From NCBI GenBank assembly GCA_050954285.1, contig JBPBPL010000017.1, positions 84,520 through 148,519 of the forward strand: DNA of 64,000 nt. Direction: 5' to 3'. Shown here piece after piece: positions 56,695-64,000 of the stretch. Each line of letters opens with the position of its first letter. Position 1 is the stretch's first letter. The translations under genes and the position numbers were made by a program. Below the pieces are notes generated by a model that worked only from the letters and a program-made list of their open reading frames with translations, had not been told where the DNA came from and did no database searches. This stretch comes from Mucilaginibacter_A sp050954285. Its GTDB lineage: Bacteria > Bacteroidota > Bacteroidia > Sphingobacteriales > Sphingobacteriaceae.

Positions 56695-57942
56695 ATGGAA
56701 CTCTTAAAATTCTCAACCGCCGGTAGTGTGGACGATGGTAAAAGTACGCTGATTGGCAGGTTGTTGTACGATACCGGCTCATTAACCGAAGATCAACTGG
56801 AAGCGGTAGAAGCAGCCAGCAAACGCAAAGGCTATGATTACTTGGATCTTTCTTTGCTGACCGATGGTTTAAGTGCTGAACGCGAGCAAGGCATCACCAT
56901 TGATGTGGCGCATATTTATTTTGCTACGGCAAACCGTAAATTTATTATTGCGGATACGCCCGGACACGTAGAATATACGCGTAATATGGTTACCGGCGCA
57001 TCCGATTCCCAGCTTTCTATTATCCTGATTGATGCGCGAAAAGGCGTGATCGAACAAACGCAACGTCACTTTTTTATTGATAATTTATTGCAGATACCTG
57101 AAATTGTAGTTGCCGTGAATAAAATGGATCTGGTGGATTATCAGGAAGCAACTTTTGAGGCGATAAAAACAGCATTCCTGCAATTTGCGGAAGGTTTTCC
57201 GAAGTTTAAACAGAACATTACTTTCATCCCAATTTCCTCTTTAAAAGGTGATAATGTGGTAAACGAATCAACCAATATGAGTTGGTACACAGGTAAATCC
57301 TTGCTGCATTATCTGGAAAATGTGGATGTAAACAGCAAGGTAAACTTTCAGGATGCACGTTTTCCGGTACAATATGTCATCCGTCCGCATTCCGAAGGAT
57401 TTCATGATTACCGCGGTTATGCCGGACGGGTAATCAGCGGCGAATTTGCTGTGGGTGAAGAAGTTACCGTTTTGCCTTCACTTCAAAAATCTACCATAAA
57501 ACAAGTGGTTACGTTCGATGGTGATCTGGAAACTGCGGAAACCAATTCATCTGTTACCTTATTGCTGGAAGATGAAGTGGATATTACCCGCGGAAATATG
57601 CTGGTAAAAACAGCAAATCAACCACAAATTGATAAAGAAATTACCGCAGATATTTGCTGGATGGATACGCAGCCGTTGGTTCCCGGTGGAAAATACATGA
57701 TCGAACATAGTCATAACCTAATCAAAGCGATTGTGCGCGAAGTGGATTATATTGTTCATACGAGCACTTTAAATAAAGATACGGAGACGAAAACCATCAA
57801 GCTGAATGATATTGCACGGGTGAAAATTAAAACAGCGCAACCACTTTTCTTTGATGCTTACGAGCAGAATCAGGCAAACGGTTCTTTTATTTTGATTAAC
57901 GAACAAACAAAAAATACGGTTGCGGCCGGTATTATTGTTTAA
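56695..57942 (+). CDS. cysN: Sulfate adenylyltransferase subunit 1 (GTPase)
   Basis: A 415-residue GTPase subunit that drives APS synthesis by CysD. The start MELLKFSTAGSVDDGKSTLIGRLLYD holds G1. DTPGHVEYTRNMVTGAS is G3 and NKMDLVDY is G4; elongation-factor-like domains 2 and 3 follow. There is no C-terminal CysC (APS kinase) domain, in agreement with direct APS reduction. Motif B at 57164-57175. Confidence 0.95.
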   Translation: MELLKFSTAGSVDDGKSTLIGRLLYDTGSLTEDQLEAVEAASKRKGYDYLDLSLLTDGLSAEREQGITIDVAHIYFATANRKFIIADTPGHVEYTRNMVTGASDSQLSIILIDARKGVIEQTQRHFFIDNLLQIPEIVVAVNKMDLVDYQEATFEAIKTAFLQFAEGFPKFKQNITFIPISSLKGDNVVNESTNMSWYTGKSLLHYLENVDVNSKVNFQDARFPVQYVIRPHSEGFHDYRGYAGRVISGEFAVGEEVTVLPSLQKSTIKQVVTFDGDLETAETNSSVTLLLEDEVDITRGNMLVKTANQPQIDKEITADICWMDTQPLVPGGKYMIEHSHNLIKAIVREVDYIVHTSTLNKDTETKTIKLNDIARVKIKTAQPLFFDAYEQNQANGSFILINEQTKNTVAAGIIV

Positions 57943-57959
57943 AAATAAAATGATAAAAA

Positions 57960-58373
57960 ATGCAGATTAATCTCAGCAGAAAAAATAATGCTTATCATTT
58001 TGAGGCCGAAAATGAGCAGGGCAACACGCTAAACATGGATGCCAATCCGGCAATTGGTGGCGAAAATCAAGGTTTTCGACCGATGGAAACGGTCCTTGCC
58101 GGTTTGGGCGGATGCAGTGCAATTGACATGATTTCTATCCTGAAAAAACAAAAAGAACCGATTGAAGATTTAAAAATCAGCATCAACGGTAATCGTTTTG
58201 AAGGCCAGGAACCAGCTTTGTTTGAAACTATCGACATTGAATTTCATGTTTTTGGGCAGGTAAACGAAGCAAAAATCCAGCGTGCGCTTGAACTTACTTT
58301 CGAGAAGTATTGTTCTGTTGCCATGATCCTGAATAAAACAGCAAAAATTAATTTTTCCTACAAACTCAACTAA
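57960..58373 (+). CDS. OsmC-family protein
   Basis: A 137-residue OsmC/Ohr-like protein with the two reactive cysteines C52 (LAGLGGCSAIDMISILKK) and C118 (FEKYCSVA). Family members reduce organic or sulfur peroxides or handle reactive sulfur. Placed between cysN and the sulfhydrylase gene, it may protect against by-products of sulfur assimilation; this is inference. Confidence 0.9.
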   Translation: MQINLSRKNNAYHFEAENEQGNTLNMDANPAIGGENQGFRPMETVLAGLGGCSAIDMISILKKQKEPIEDLKISINGNRFEGQEPALFETIDIEFHVFGQVNEAKIQRALELTFEKYCSVAMILNKTAKINFSYKLN

Positions 58374-58378
58374 TATCC

Positions 58379-59575
58379 ATGAGTCAGCATTTTGAAACAC
58401 AAGCCGTCCGTACGCAAATCGAACGCAGTCAGCATAAAGAGCATTCGGCACCCATCTACATGACTTCCAGCTACAAGTTTGATGATGCAGAAGAAATGCG
58501 CGCGTTATTTACCGGCGAGCAGGAAGGCAATATTTACAGCCGTTACGCCAACCCAAATGTGGACGAGTTCATCACCAAAATGGCCATTTTGGAAGGCGCG
58601 GAAGACGGCTGGGCAACCGCAACTGGCATGGCTGCTATTTTTACCACGTTCGCAACGTTTTTAAAGCAGGGCGATCATGTACTTTCCAGTCGTTCGGTTT
58701 TTGGTTCTACGCACCAGTTGCTGCACAATATTCTGCCAAAATGGGGCATTACTTATACTTATGCTGATCTGGATAAAACGGAGGAATGGGAGAAACTCAT
58801 TCAACCGAATACCAAAATGATTTTTGTAGAAACGCCTTCCAATCCCGGAATTGATATTATTGATCTGGAATGGGTGGGCAATTTCGCTAAAAAACATGGC
58901 GCGATGCTGGTGGTTGATAACTGCTTTGCCACGCCTTATTTGCAGCAACCGATTAAATATGGTGCAGATTTATCGATCCATTCGGCAACAAAATTTATTG
59001 ACGGGCAAGGCCGCGCAATGGGCGGCATAATTTTAGGCCGAAATGAATTAATCCGAGAAATTGAAGGTTTTGCACGCCATTCCGGTCCGGCTTTATCGCC
59101 TTTTAATTCCTGGATTTTAAGCAAAAGTCTGGAAACTTTAGCTGTGCGGATGGATCGCCATTGTGAAAGTGCTTTAAAAGTAGCAACAGCTTTAGAAGGA
59201 AATCCGGAAGTAGAACTGGTAAAATATCCGTTTCTGCCTTCGCATCCGCAGTATGCAATCGCCAAAAAACAAATGAAACAGGGCGGCGGCATCATCACTT
59301 TTGTGCCAAAAGGCGGATTAGAACGCGCTCGTAATTTCCTGGATTCGTTGAAAATGTTTTCCATTTCGGCCAATCTTGGGGATTCCCGTTCTATCGCCAC
59401 ACATCCGGCAAGCAGTACACATTCTAAATTAACGGAAGAACAACGGAATGAAGTTGGCATTCAGCAGGGAACCATCCGTTTATCCATCGGACTGGAGCAT
59501 GTAGATGATATTTTGCAGGATATTGAGCAGGCGCTGGAAGCTTCTGTACCGACAATTTTAGAAGCTTCAAACTAA
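58379..59575 (+). CDS. metZ: O-succinylhomoserine sulfhydrylase-type PLP enzyme
   Basis: A 398-residue Cys/Met-metabolism PLP enzyme. The PLP lysine is K205 (LSIHSATKFIDGQG); SRYANPNVDEFITKMAILEGAEDGWATATGMAAI, D180 (VVDNCFATP) and the C-terminal SISANLGDSRSIATHPASSTHSKL match MetZ-type enzymes, which join sulfide to activated homoserine. Cystathionine gamma-synthase or O-acetylhomoserine sulfhydrylase cannot be fully excluded. Its place among sulfide-forming enzymes favours direct sulfhydrylation. Confidence 0.88.
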   Translation: MSQHFETQAVRTQIERSQHKEHSAPIYMTSSYKFDDAEEMRALFTGEQEGNIYSRYANPNVDEFITKMAILEGAEDGWATATGMAAIFTTFATFLKQGDHVLSSRSVFGSTHQLLHNILPKWGITYTYADLDKTEEWEKLIQPNTKMIFVETPSNPGIDIIDLEWVGNFAKKHGAMLVVDNCFATPYLQQPIKYGADLSIHSATKFIDGQGRAMGGIILGRNELIREIEGFARHSGPALSPFNSWILSKSLETLAVRMDRHCESALKVATALEGNPEVELVKYPFLPSHPQYAIAKKQMKQGGGIITFVPKGGLERARNFLDSLKMFSISANLGDSRSIATHPASSTHSKLTEEQRNEVGIQQGTIRLSIGLEHVDDILQDIEQALEASVPTILEASN

Positions 59576-59584
59576 GGTAAAATT

Positions 59585-59628
59585 AGGTGCTAAAAGAAGC
59601 ATTAACGTTGATGCTGTTTTTAGCACCT
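59585..59628. terminator. Hairpin made of one motif A and one motif B
   Basis: AGGTGCTAAAAGAAGCAT (59585-59602), loop TTAACGTT-type, then ATGCTGTTTTTAGCACCT (59611-59628). The arms pair except for the two positions where A and B differ. It lies ten bases after the metZ-type stop and can end the first half of the operon. Confidence 0.85.
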
Positions 59629-59670
59629 AAAATATAATGTTATCATTGTATATTAATTCTATAGAGTATA

Positions 59671-61779
59671 ATGCAAAGTTTCAGAACTGAGTTAGAGAAC
59701 CCGATTGTTGAGAAAGATATTCTGGATTTAGAGAAAAAAATCCGTTTTTTTCGCGAAGGAAAAATAGATGACGAGAAGTTTCGCAGTCTGCGTTTGGCGC
59801 GCGGCGTTTACGGTCAGCGGCAGCAAGGCGTGCAAATGGTGCGCATTAAATTGCCTTATGGCAAAATTACCGCGCAGCAACTGAGCAAAATCAGTGATGT
59901 TTCTGATGAGTATGCAACTGGTAATCTGCACATTACCACGCGTCAGGATATTCAGATTCACTTTGTAAGTCTTGATCGTACCCCACAACTTTGGTCAGAA
60001 CTGGAAGAAGATGATATTACTTTGCGTGAGGCTTGTGGAAATACGGTTAGAAATGTAACCGCTTCGGCAATGGCTGGCATTGATCCGAAAGAAGCTTTTG
60101 ATGTTTCGCCATATGCACATGCTGTTTTTGCCTACTTTCTGCGGAATCCGATCTGTCAGGAAATGGGCAGGAAGTTCAAAATCGCTTTTTCTTCTTCCGA
60201 AGATGATTCCGCGTTTGCTTTTATGCACGACCTGGGTTTTATCCCGAAGGTAAAAATTGAAAACGGCGTAGAAATCAGAGGTTTCAGGGTGGTAATTGGT
60301 GGCGGATTAGGTTCGCAGCCTTATATGGCAGATGCGGTAACTGATTTTATGCCGGTTAACCAGATTATTCCTTTTACAGAATCTGTATTGCGTGTTTTCG
60401 ACCGTTACGGCGAGCGCAATAAACGCCATAAAGCACGGATGAAATATCTGGTGCAGGAAATTGGTGCAGAAGAATTGATTCGTTTGGCCGAAGCAGAACG
60501 CTTGGCATTAAAAAGCAAAACCTACGAAATCAGCACGTTTGAGCATGAAACCATTGCGCCTCAGCAGGAAATTTTTAGTGCTGAAATTACTGATCCGTTG
60601 AAATATGAGCAATGGTTAAAAACGAATGTTTTTCCGCAGAAACAAGCCGGATTTGTGGCGATTGGTTTGCGTATTCAAAACGGCGATATTAAAACGCCTG
60701 TTGCGCGCAAATTAATTATGCTGGTAAAAACAGCAGCGGCAGATGATATTCGCTTAACCAACACACAGGGAATTTTATTGAAATTCGTTCGCGAAGAAAA
60801 CCTGCCTTATGTTTTTGAAGAACTGAATAAGCTAAATTTGGCCGAGCCAGGTTTTGAAAGCATGGCTGATATTACTTCCTGCCCGGGAACGGATACCTGT
60901 AATCTGGGGATTTCCAACAGCACAGGTATCACCCGCGAACTGGAAAAAGTAATGAAAAACGAGTTTCCTGATCTGATTTATAATACCGATATCAAAATCA
61001 AGATCAGCGGTTGCATTAACTCCTGTGCGCAACATGCGATGGCCAGCATTGGTTTCCATGGTTCGAGCATGAAAATTGACAAAATGGTTGCGCCTGCCTT
61101 GCAAGTACTTTTAGGCGGCGGACCGACTGGAAACGGTGCCGGTGCGGCTGCGGATAAAGTGATTAAAGTGCCCAGTAAACGTGGCCCGCAGGTATTACGC
61201 GAGTTGCTGTTTGATTATCAGGAAAATTCTATTGAAGGCGAGCTTTTCAATCAATATTATAATCGTCAGGGCAAAATATATTTTTATGATTTGTTGAATC
61301 CTTTGGGCGATACCAAAACCGTAACACCGGATGATTTTATCGACTGGGAACATTCTGAACCCTACAAAACGGAAATCGGCGTTGGCGAATGTGCGGGCGT
61401 AATGATTGATTTGGTGGCAACGCTTTTGCTGGAATCTGAAGAGAAACTGGATCAGGCGGATGCTTCTTTTAAGACAATGGATTTTGCTGACAGCATTTAT
61501 TATGCTTATTCCGCTTTTGTTCACTCCGCCAAAGCCTTGTTGATTTCGGAAAATATCAAAACGAACACGCAAGCCGGAATTGTAACTGATTTCAATCTGA
61601 ATTTTGTTGAAAACGGAAAAATTGATCTGGCTTTAAGCTTTGAAGATTTGGTTTACCAGATCAATCAGCAGGAACCCAGCGAAGATTTTGCGGCTTATTA
61701 CATCGAACAGTCAAAATTATTCAAGCAAAAGGCAGCAGATTTTCGCAATGCGCAGTTAACGGAGAAAGCAACAATTTAA
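59671..61779 (+). CDS. Assimilatory sulfite reductase with C-terminal HEPN-like domain
   Basis: A 702-residue sirohaem/[4Fe-4S] reductase turning sulfite into sulfide. The two half-repeats of the nitrite/sulfite reductase fold are seen. Cluster ligands are C404-x5-C410 (TSCPGTDTCNLG) and C448-x3-C452 (KISGCINSCAQH). The last ~130 residues (DLVATLLLESEEKLDQADASFKTMDFADSIYYAYSAFVHSAKALLISENI...) look like a HEPN helical bundle, not a usual reductase part. The electron donor is probably ferredoxin or an unlinked flavoprotein, since no cysJ is here. Followed by the sirohaem-synthesis fusion gene. Confidence 0.92.
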   Translation: MQSFRTELENPIVEKDILDLEKKIRFFREGKIDDEKFRSLRLARGVYGQRQQGVQMVRIKLPYGKITAQQLSKISDVSDEYATGNLHITTRQDIQIHFVSLDRTPQLWSELEEDDITLREACGNTVRNVTASAMAGIDPKEAFDVSPYAHAVFAYFLRNPICQEMGRKFKIAFSSSEDDSAFAFMHDLGFIPKVKIENGVEIRGFRVVIGGGLGSQPYMADAVTDFMPVNQIIPFTESVLRVFDRYGERNKRHKARMKYLVQEIGAEELIRLAEAERLALKSKTYEISTFEHETIAPQQEIFSAEITDPLKYEQWLKTNVFPQKQAGFVAIGLRIQNGDIKTPVARKLIMLVKTAAADDIRLTNTQGILLKFVREENLPYVFEELNKLNLAEPGFESMADITSCPGTDTCNLGISNSTGITRELEKVMKNEFPDLIYNTDIKIKISGCINSCAQHAMASIGFHGSSMKIDKMVAPALQVLLGGGPTGNGAGAAADKVIKVPSKRGPQVLRELLFDYQENSIEGELFNQYYNRQGKIYFYDLLNPLGDTKTVTPDDFIDWEHSEPYKTEIGVGECAGVMIDLVATLLLESEEKLDQADASFKTMDFADSIYYAYSAFVHSAKALLISENIKTNTQAGIVTDFNLNFVENGKIDLALSFEDLVYQINQQEPSEDFAAYYIEQSKLFKQKAADFRNAQLTEKATI

Positions 61780-61785
61780 CCCTGC

Positions 61786-61797
61786 TAAAAACAGCAT
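61786..61797 (+). repeat. Motif B copy overlapping a start codon
   Basis: TAAAAACAGCAT; its last two bases, AT, are the first two of the ATG of the next gene (61796-61798). The word fills the gap between sulfite reductase and the fusion gene. Confidence 0.75.
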
Positions 61798-63304
61798 GAC
61801 CACCGACGAAGCAGTTATCGCAAAGGCAGTTGAAGTGAACACGCTTTTTCCGGTTTTTTTAAAGCCGGACAAGCTGGAGACTTTGCTGATTGGCGGCGGT
61901 TACGTGGCAATGGAAAAGTTGCAGGCTATTTTTGGTAATAGTCCGGCTGCGAACGTGAAAATTGTTGGCCGGGTAATTTCTGCGGAGATCAAAGAATATG
62001 CCGGTAAAAGAAGCATTCCGTTTGAGGAGCGTGCTTTTGCTGAAACTGATTTGCTGGAGAAAGATATGGTGATTGTAGCCATTGATGACAAGCAGGTTAG
62101 CCGACAAATTTACCAGCTTTGCAAATCCAGAAACCTGTTGGTTAATGTTGCAGATACACCGGATTTATGCGATTTCTATCTAAGTTCTGTTGTGCAAAAA
62201 GGTAATTTAAAAATTGCAATTTCTACCAACGGAAAATCTCCAACAGTAGCTAAACGCGTTAAAGAAGTTTTGAATGAAACTTTTCCTGCGGAGATTGATC
62301 AGGTGTTGACTAATATGACGCAAATTCGTCATAAACTCAATGGTGATTTTTCCGACAAAGTAAAACAGTTGAATGAGATCACTTCCAATTTGGTAAACGA
62401 CCAGCAGCAACCAGCGAAAGTTAAAATTACCCGGCCAGTTACAATCACTTTAGCTATTCTGTCCGCTATTAGCCTGATGATTTTAGGTCATGTACTTTTT
62501 ACTTACCTCAATTATGAGCGTATTTTAAACGCACAATACTGGCTGGGCGAACAATTTAACAAGCAACTTTTATTATACATGCTGGGTGGTTTTACCGCTT
62601 CGCTGATTGATGGAGCCTGCGGCATGGCATACGGTGTAACTTCTACTACATTTTTGCTTTCATTAGGCATTCCGCCGGCAGCAGCAAGTGCAAGCGTACA
62701 CGCTTCCGAAGTATTTAATAATGGTGCTTCCGGTTTAATGCACTGGAAATCAGGTAATGTCAACTTTAAATTATTTAAAAAACTTTTGCTTCCCGGAATA
62801 ATCGGTGCTGTTACCGGGGCAACAATTTTATCTTCCCTGCATCAATATGGCCATTATTTAAAACCTGTTGTTGGTTGTTATACGCTTTTTTTAGGTGTGC
62901 TGATTATCCGCAAAGCTTTAAACAAAACGCGTCCAACTTCTAAAATTAAAAAAATAGGATGGTTGGCCGGATTTGGAGGTTTACTGGATGCTATCGGCGG
63001 CGGCGGCTGGGGACCAATTGTAACAACCGGATTGATTGCCGGTGGCCGGAACGTACGTTATACCATCGGCACTTCAACTTTAACCAAAGGATGCGTGGCA
63101 TTTACCAGTGCGGTTACTTTTATTATACTGATTGGTCTGCACCACTTCCAGGTAATTTTAGGGTTGGTTTTAGGCGGAATGATTGCTGCGCCAATTGCCG
63201 TACGTATCTCCAATAAATTGCCGGTAAAAACATTAATGCTGTTTGTGGGCGTAGTTGTAATTTTAGTATCGCTGAATATTGTGGCTACTTTATTTTACAA
63301 ATAA
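61796..63304 (+). CDS. Fusion of CysG N-terminal (sirohaem synthase) domain with TauE/SafE exporter
   Basis: A 502-residue two-part protein. Residues ~15-205 match the precorrin-2 dehydrogenase/sirohydrochlorin ferrochelatase part of CysG (LFPVFLKPDKLETLLIGGGYVAMEKL...DDKQVSRQIYQLCKSRNLLVNVADTPDLCDFYLSSVVQKGNLKIAISTNGKSPTVAKRVKE). The methyltransferase part is absent. From about residue 215 there are eight or nine membrane helices of the TauE/SafE (TSUP) family (LLDAIGGGGWGPIVTTGLI; GASVHASEVFNNG-like block). The fusion couples cofactor making for the preceding reductase with sulfite or sulfonate transport. Motif A at 62005-62016. A methyltransferase must be encoded elsewhere. Confidence 0.9.
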   Translation: MTTDEAVIAKAVEVNTLFPVFLKPDKLETLLIGGGYVAMEKLQAIFGNSPAANVKIVGRVISAEIKEYAGKRSIPFEERAFAETDLLEKDMVIVAIDDKQVSRQIYQLCKSRNLLVNVADTPDLCDFYLSSVVQKGNLKIAISTNGKSPTVAKRVKEVLNETFPAEIDQVLTNMTQIRHKLNGDFSDKVKQLNEITSNLVNDQQQPAKVKITRPVTITLAILSAISLMILGHVLFTYLNYERILNAQYWLGEQFNKQLLLYMLGGFTASLIDGACGMAYGVTSTTFLLSLGIPPAAASASVHASEVFNNGASGLMHWKSGNVNFKLFKKLLLPGIIGAVTGATILSSLHQYGHYLKPVVGCYTLFLGVLIIRKALNKTRPTSKIKKIGWLAGFGGLLDAIGGGGWGPIVTTGLIAGGRNVRYTIGTSTLTKGCVAFTSAVTFIILIGLHHFQVILGLVLGGMIAAPIAVRISNKLPVKTLMLFVGVVVILVSLNIVATLFYK

Positions 63305-63363
63305 ACAGCTTGACAAAAAATTTTACTTTTGTTTAATCGTTCCTGATTTAAACACGCATTGCC

Positions 63364-63831
63364 TTGCTCACTAAAAAAACTAAATACGCTGTAAAAGCCC
63401 TGATGGCATTAGCCAGGAATACAGAAAACAAGCCGATGCTGATTGCCGATATTGCCAAAGGCGATCAACTACCCAAGAAATTTCTCGAAGCTATTTTGCT
63501 GGAACTGAAGCGCGGCGGATTTTTAAGCAGTAAAAAAGGTGCCGGCGGTGGCTATTACCTGTTAAAAACAGCTGATGAAATTAAGCTTTCTTCTATTATT
63601 CGAGTGATTGACGGGCCGATTGCGTTGCTACCCTGTGTAAGCCTGAACTTTTACGAGAAATGTGCCGAATGCGTGGATGAACATTATTGCGGCATTCGCG
63701 ATGTAATGTCCAATGTACGTGATGCTACGTTGAAGATTCTGGGCGATACCAGTATTGCGGATATGGTAGGCCGGGAGGATACTCTAGCTAAAGCGGAAGG
63801 GAAGGTGGCGGATGATCGGGTAGTAGGATAA
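63364..63831 (+). CDS. Rrf2-family transcription regulator
   Basis: A 155-residue Rrf2/IscR/CymR-type repressor. The winged helix reads LTKKTKYAVKALMALARNTENKPMLIADIAKGDQLPKKFLEAILLELKRGGFLSSKKGAGGGYYL. Cysteines C91, C100, C103 and C109 could hold an Fe-S cluster or sense thiols. The start must be the TTG at 63364, as the frame has a stop at 63349-63351 and no ATG between. TACTTTTG at 63324-63331 fits a -7 element, so it may have its own promoter. By position it probably controls the sulfur operon, as CymR does in Bacillus. Confidence 0.9.
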   Translation: MLTKKTKYAVKALMALARNTENKPMLIADIAKGDQLPKKFLEAILLELKRGGFLSSKKGAGGGYYLLKTADEIKLSSIIRVIDGPIALLPCVSLNFYEKCAECVDEHYCGIRDVMSNVRDATLKILGDTSIADMVGREDTLAKAEGKVADDRVVG

Positions 63832-63935
63832 AGTGATGTTTTAAACATTCGATATTTTAAAAAGAAGCAAACCTACGGTTGCTGGTATTACGTTCTTTTG
63901 TCTGCAATTGTAATAACGCCTCCAAGTTAAATAGG

Positions 63936-64000
63936 TTATTTTTTATTTAATACAGAGCCTGCTGCCAGATATGCGCCCAAGAGCGGATGGCTGAAAGGAC
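63936..64000 (-). CDS. Possible 3' end of a gene entering from the right
   Basis: On the complement strand an open frame ends with PFSHPLLGAYLAAGSVLNKK and a TAA at 63936-63938. It is only 20 residues, so assignment is impossible; the composition is plausible for a C-terminus of a membrane or metabolic protein. Convergent with the Rrf2 gene. Confidence 0.3.
   Translation of the reverse strand, partial: PFSHPLLGAYLAAGSVLNKK

Overview
The window looks like chromosome of a Bacteroidota bacterium close to Sphingobacteriaceae (Mucilaginibacter/Pedobacter-like). Evidence: a SusC/SusD/SusE polysaccharide locus, a secreted protein with a type IX secretion sorting tail, DUF4142 and DUF4126 proteins, an OstA-like protein, and promoters of the Bacteroidota form TTTG-N19-TAnnTTTG. 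No phage, insertion sequence, integrase or CRISPR array was seen. One tRNA-Ala (GGC) is present.

Layout. 1-10.2 kb: an alpha-glucan utilisation locus (type I pullulanase cut by the left edge, SusC, SusD, SusE-like lipoprotein, GH13 lipoprotein), followed by a GH5-like enzyme. 13-19 kb: a J-like/SH3 membrane protein and a 1537-residue beta-helix/PA14 protein. 19-23.4 kb: small signalling proteins, methionine aminopeptidase and an aldo/keto reductase. 23.0-27.1 kb: an oxygen-response cluster with a small membrane protein, a FixL-like haem-PAS kinase, a receiver-CRP regulator, D-lactate dehydrogenase and a decayed SDR gene. 27-33.4 kb: DUF4142, tRNA, a small Cys protein, a secreted nuclease, two convergent L,D-transpeptidase-type proteins and an EncFtn-like ferritin without an encapsulin gene. 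33.5-44.8 kb: RlmF, RF3, a receiver, DUF4126, an SPL-like radical SAM protein, an MFS carrier, OstA, TilS and Mrr. 44.9-54.2 kb: a four-gene efflux operon (TolC, adaptor, two tandem RND pumps). 54.4-63.8 kb: a sulfate-assimilation operon behind a SAM riboswitch (cysH, cysD, a small ORF, cysN, OsmC-like, metZ-type, sulfite reductase, a CysG-N/TauE fusion, Rrf2 regulator).

The most unusual signal is not a gene. Two related 12-base words, A = TAAAAGAAGYAT and B = TAAAAACAGYAT, occur 43 times exactly (27 A, 16 B) on both strands, where well under one copy is expected by chance. They sit mostly between genes, often as inverted pairs able to form terminator-like hairpins. Fourteen lie wholly inside coding sequence, many of them in housekeeping genes such as tilS and the sulfur genes. 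The distribution recalls DNA uptake sequences of Neisseria and Pasteurellaceae, or REP-type elements; I know of no such description for this group.

A second new observation is a likely FNR/CRP-type regulon beside the haem kinase. Two genes carry TGAT-N4-ATCA-like operators centred exactly 36.5 bp upstream of the last G of a TAnnTTTG-like element.
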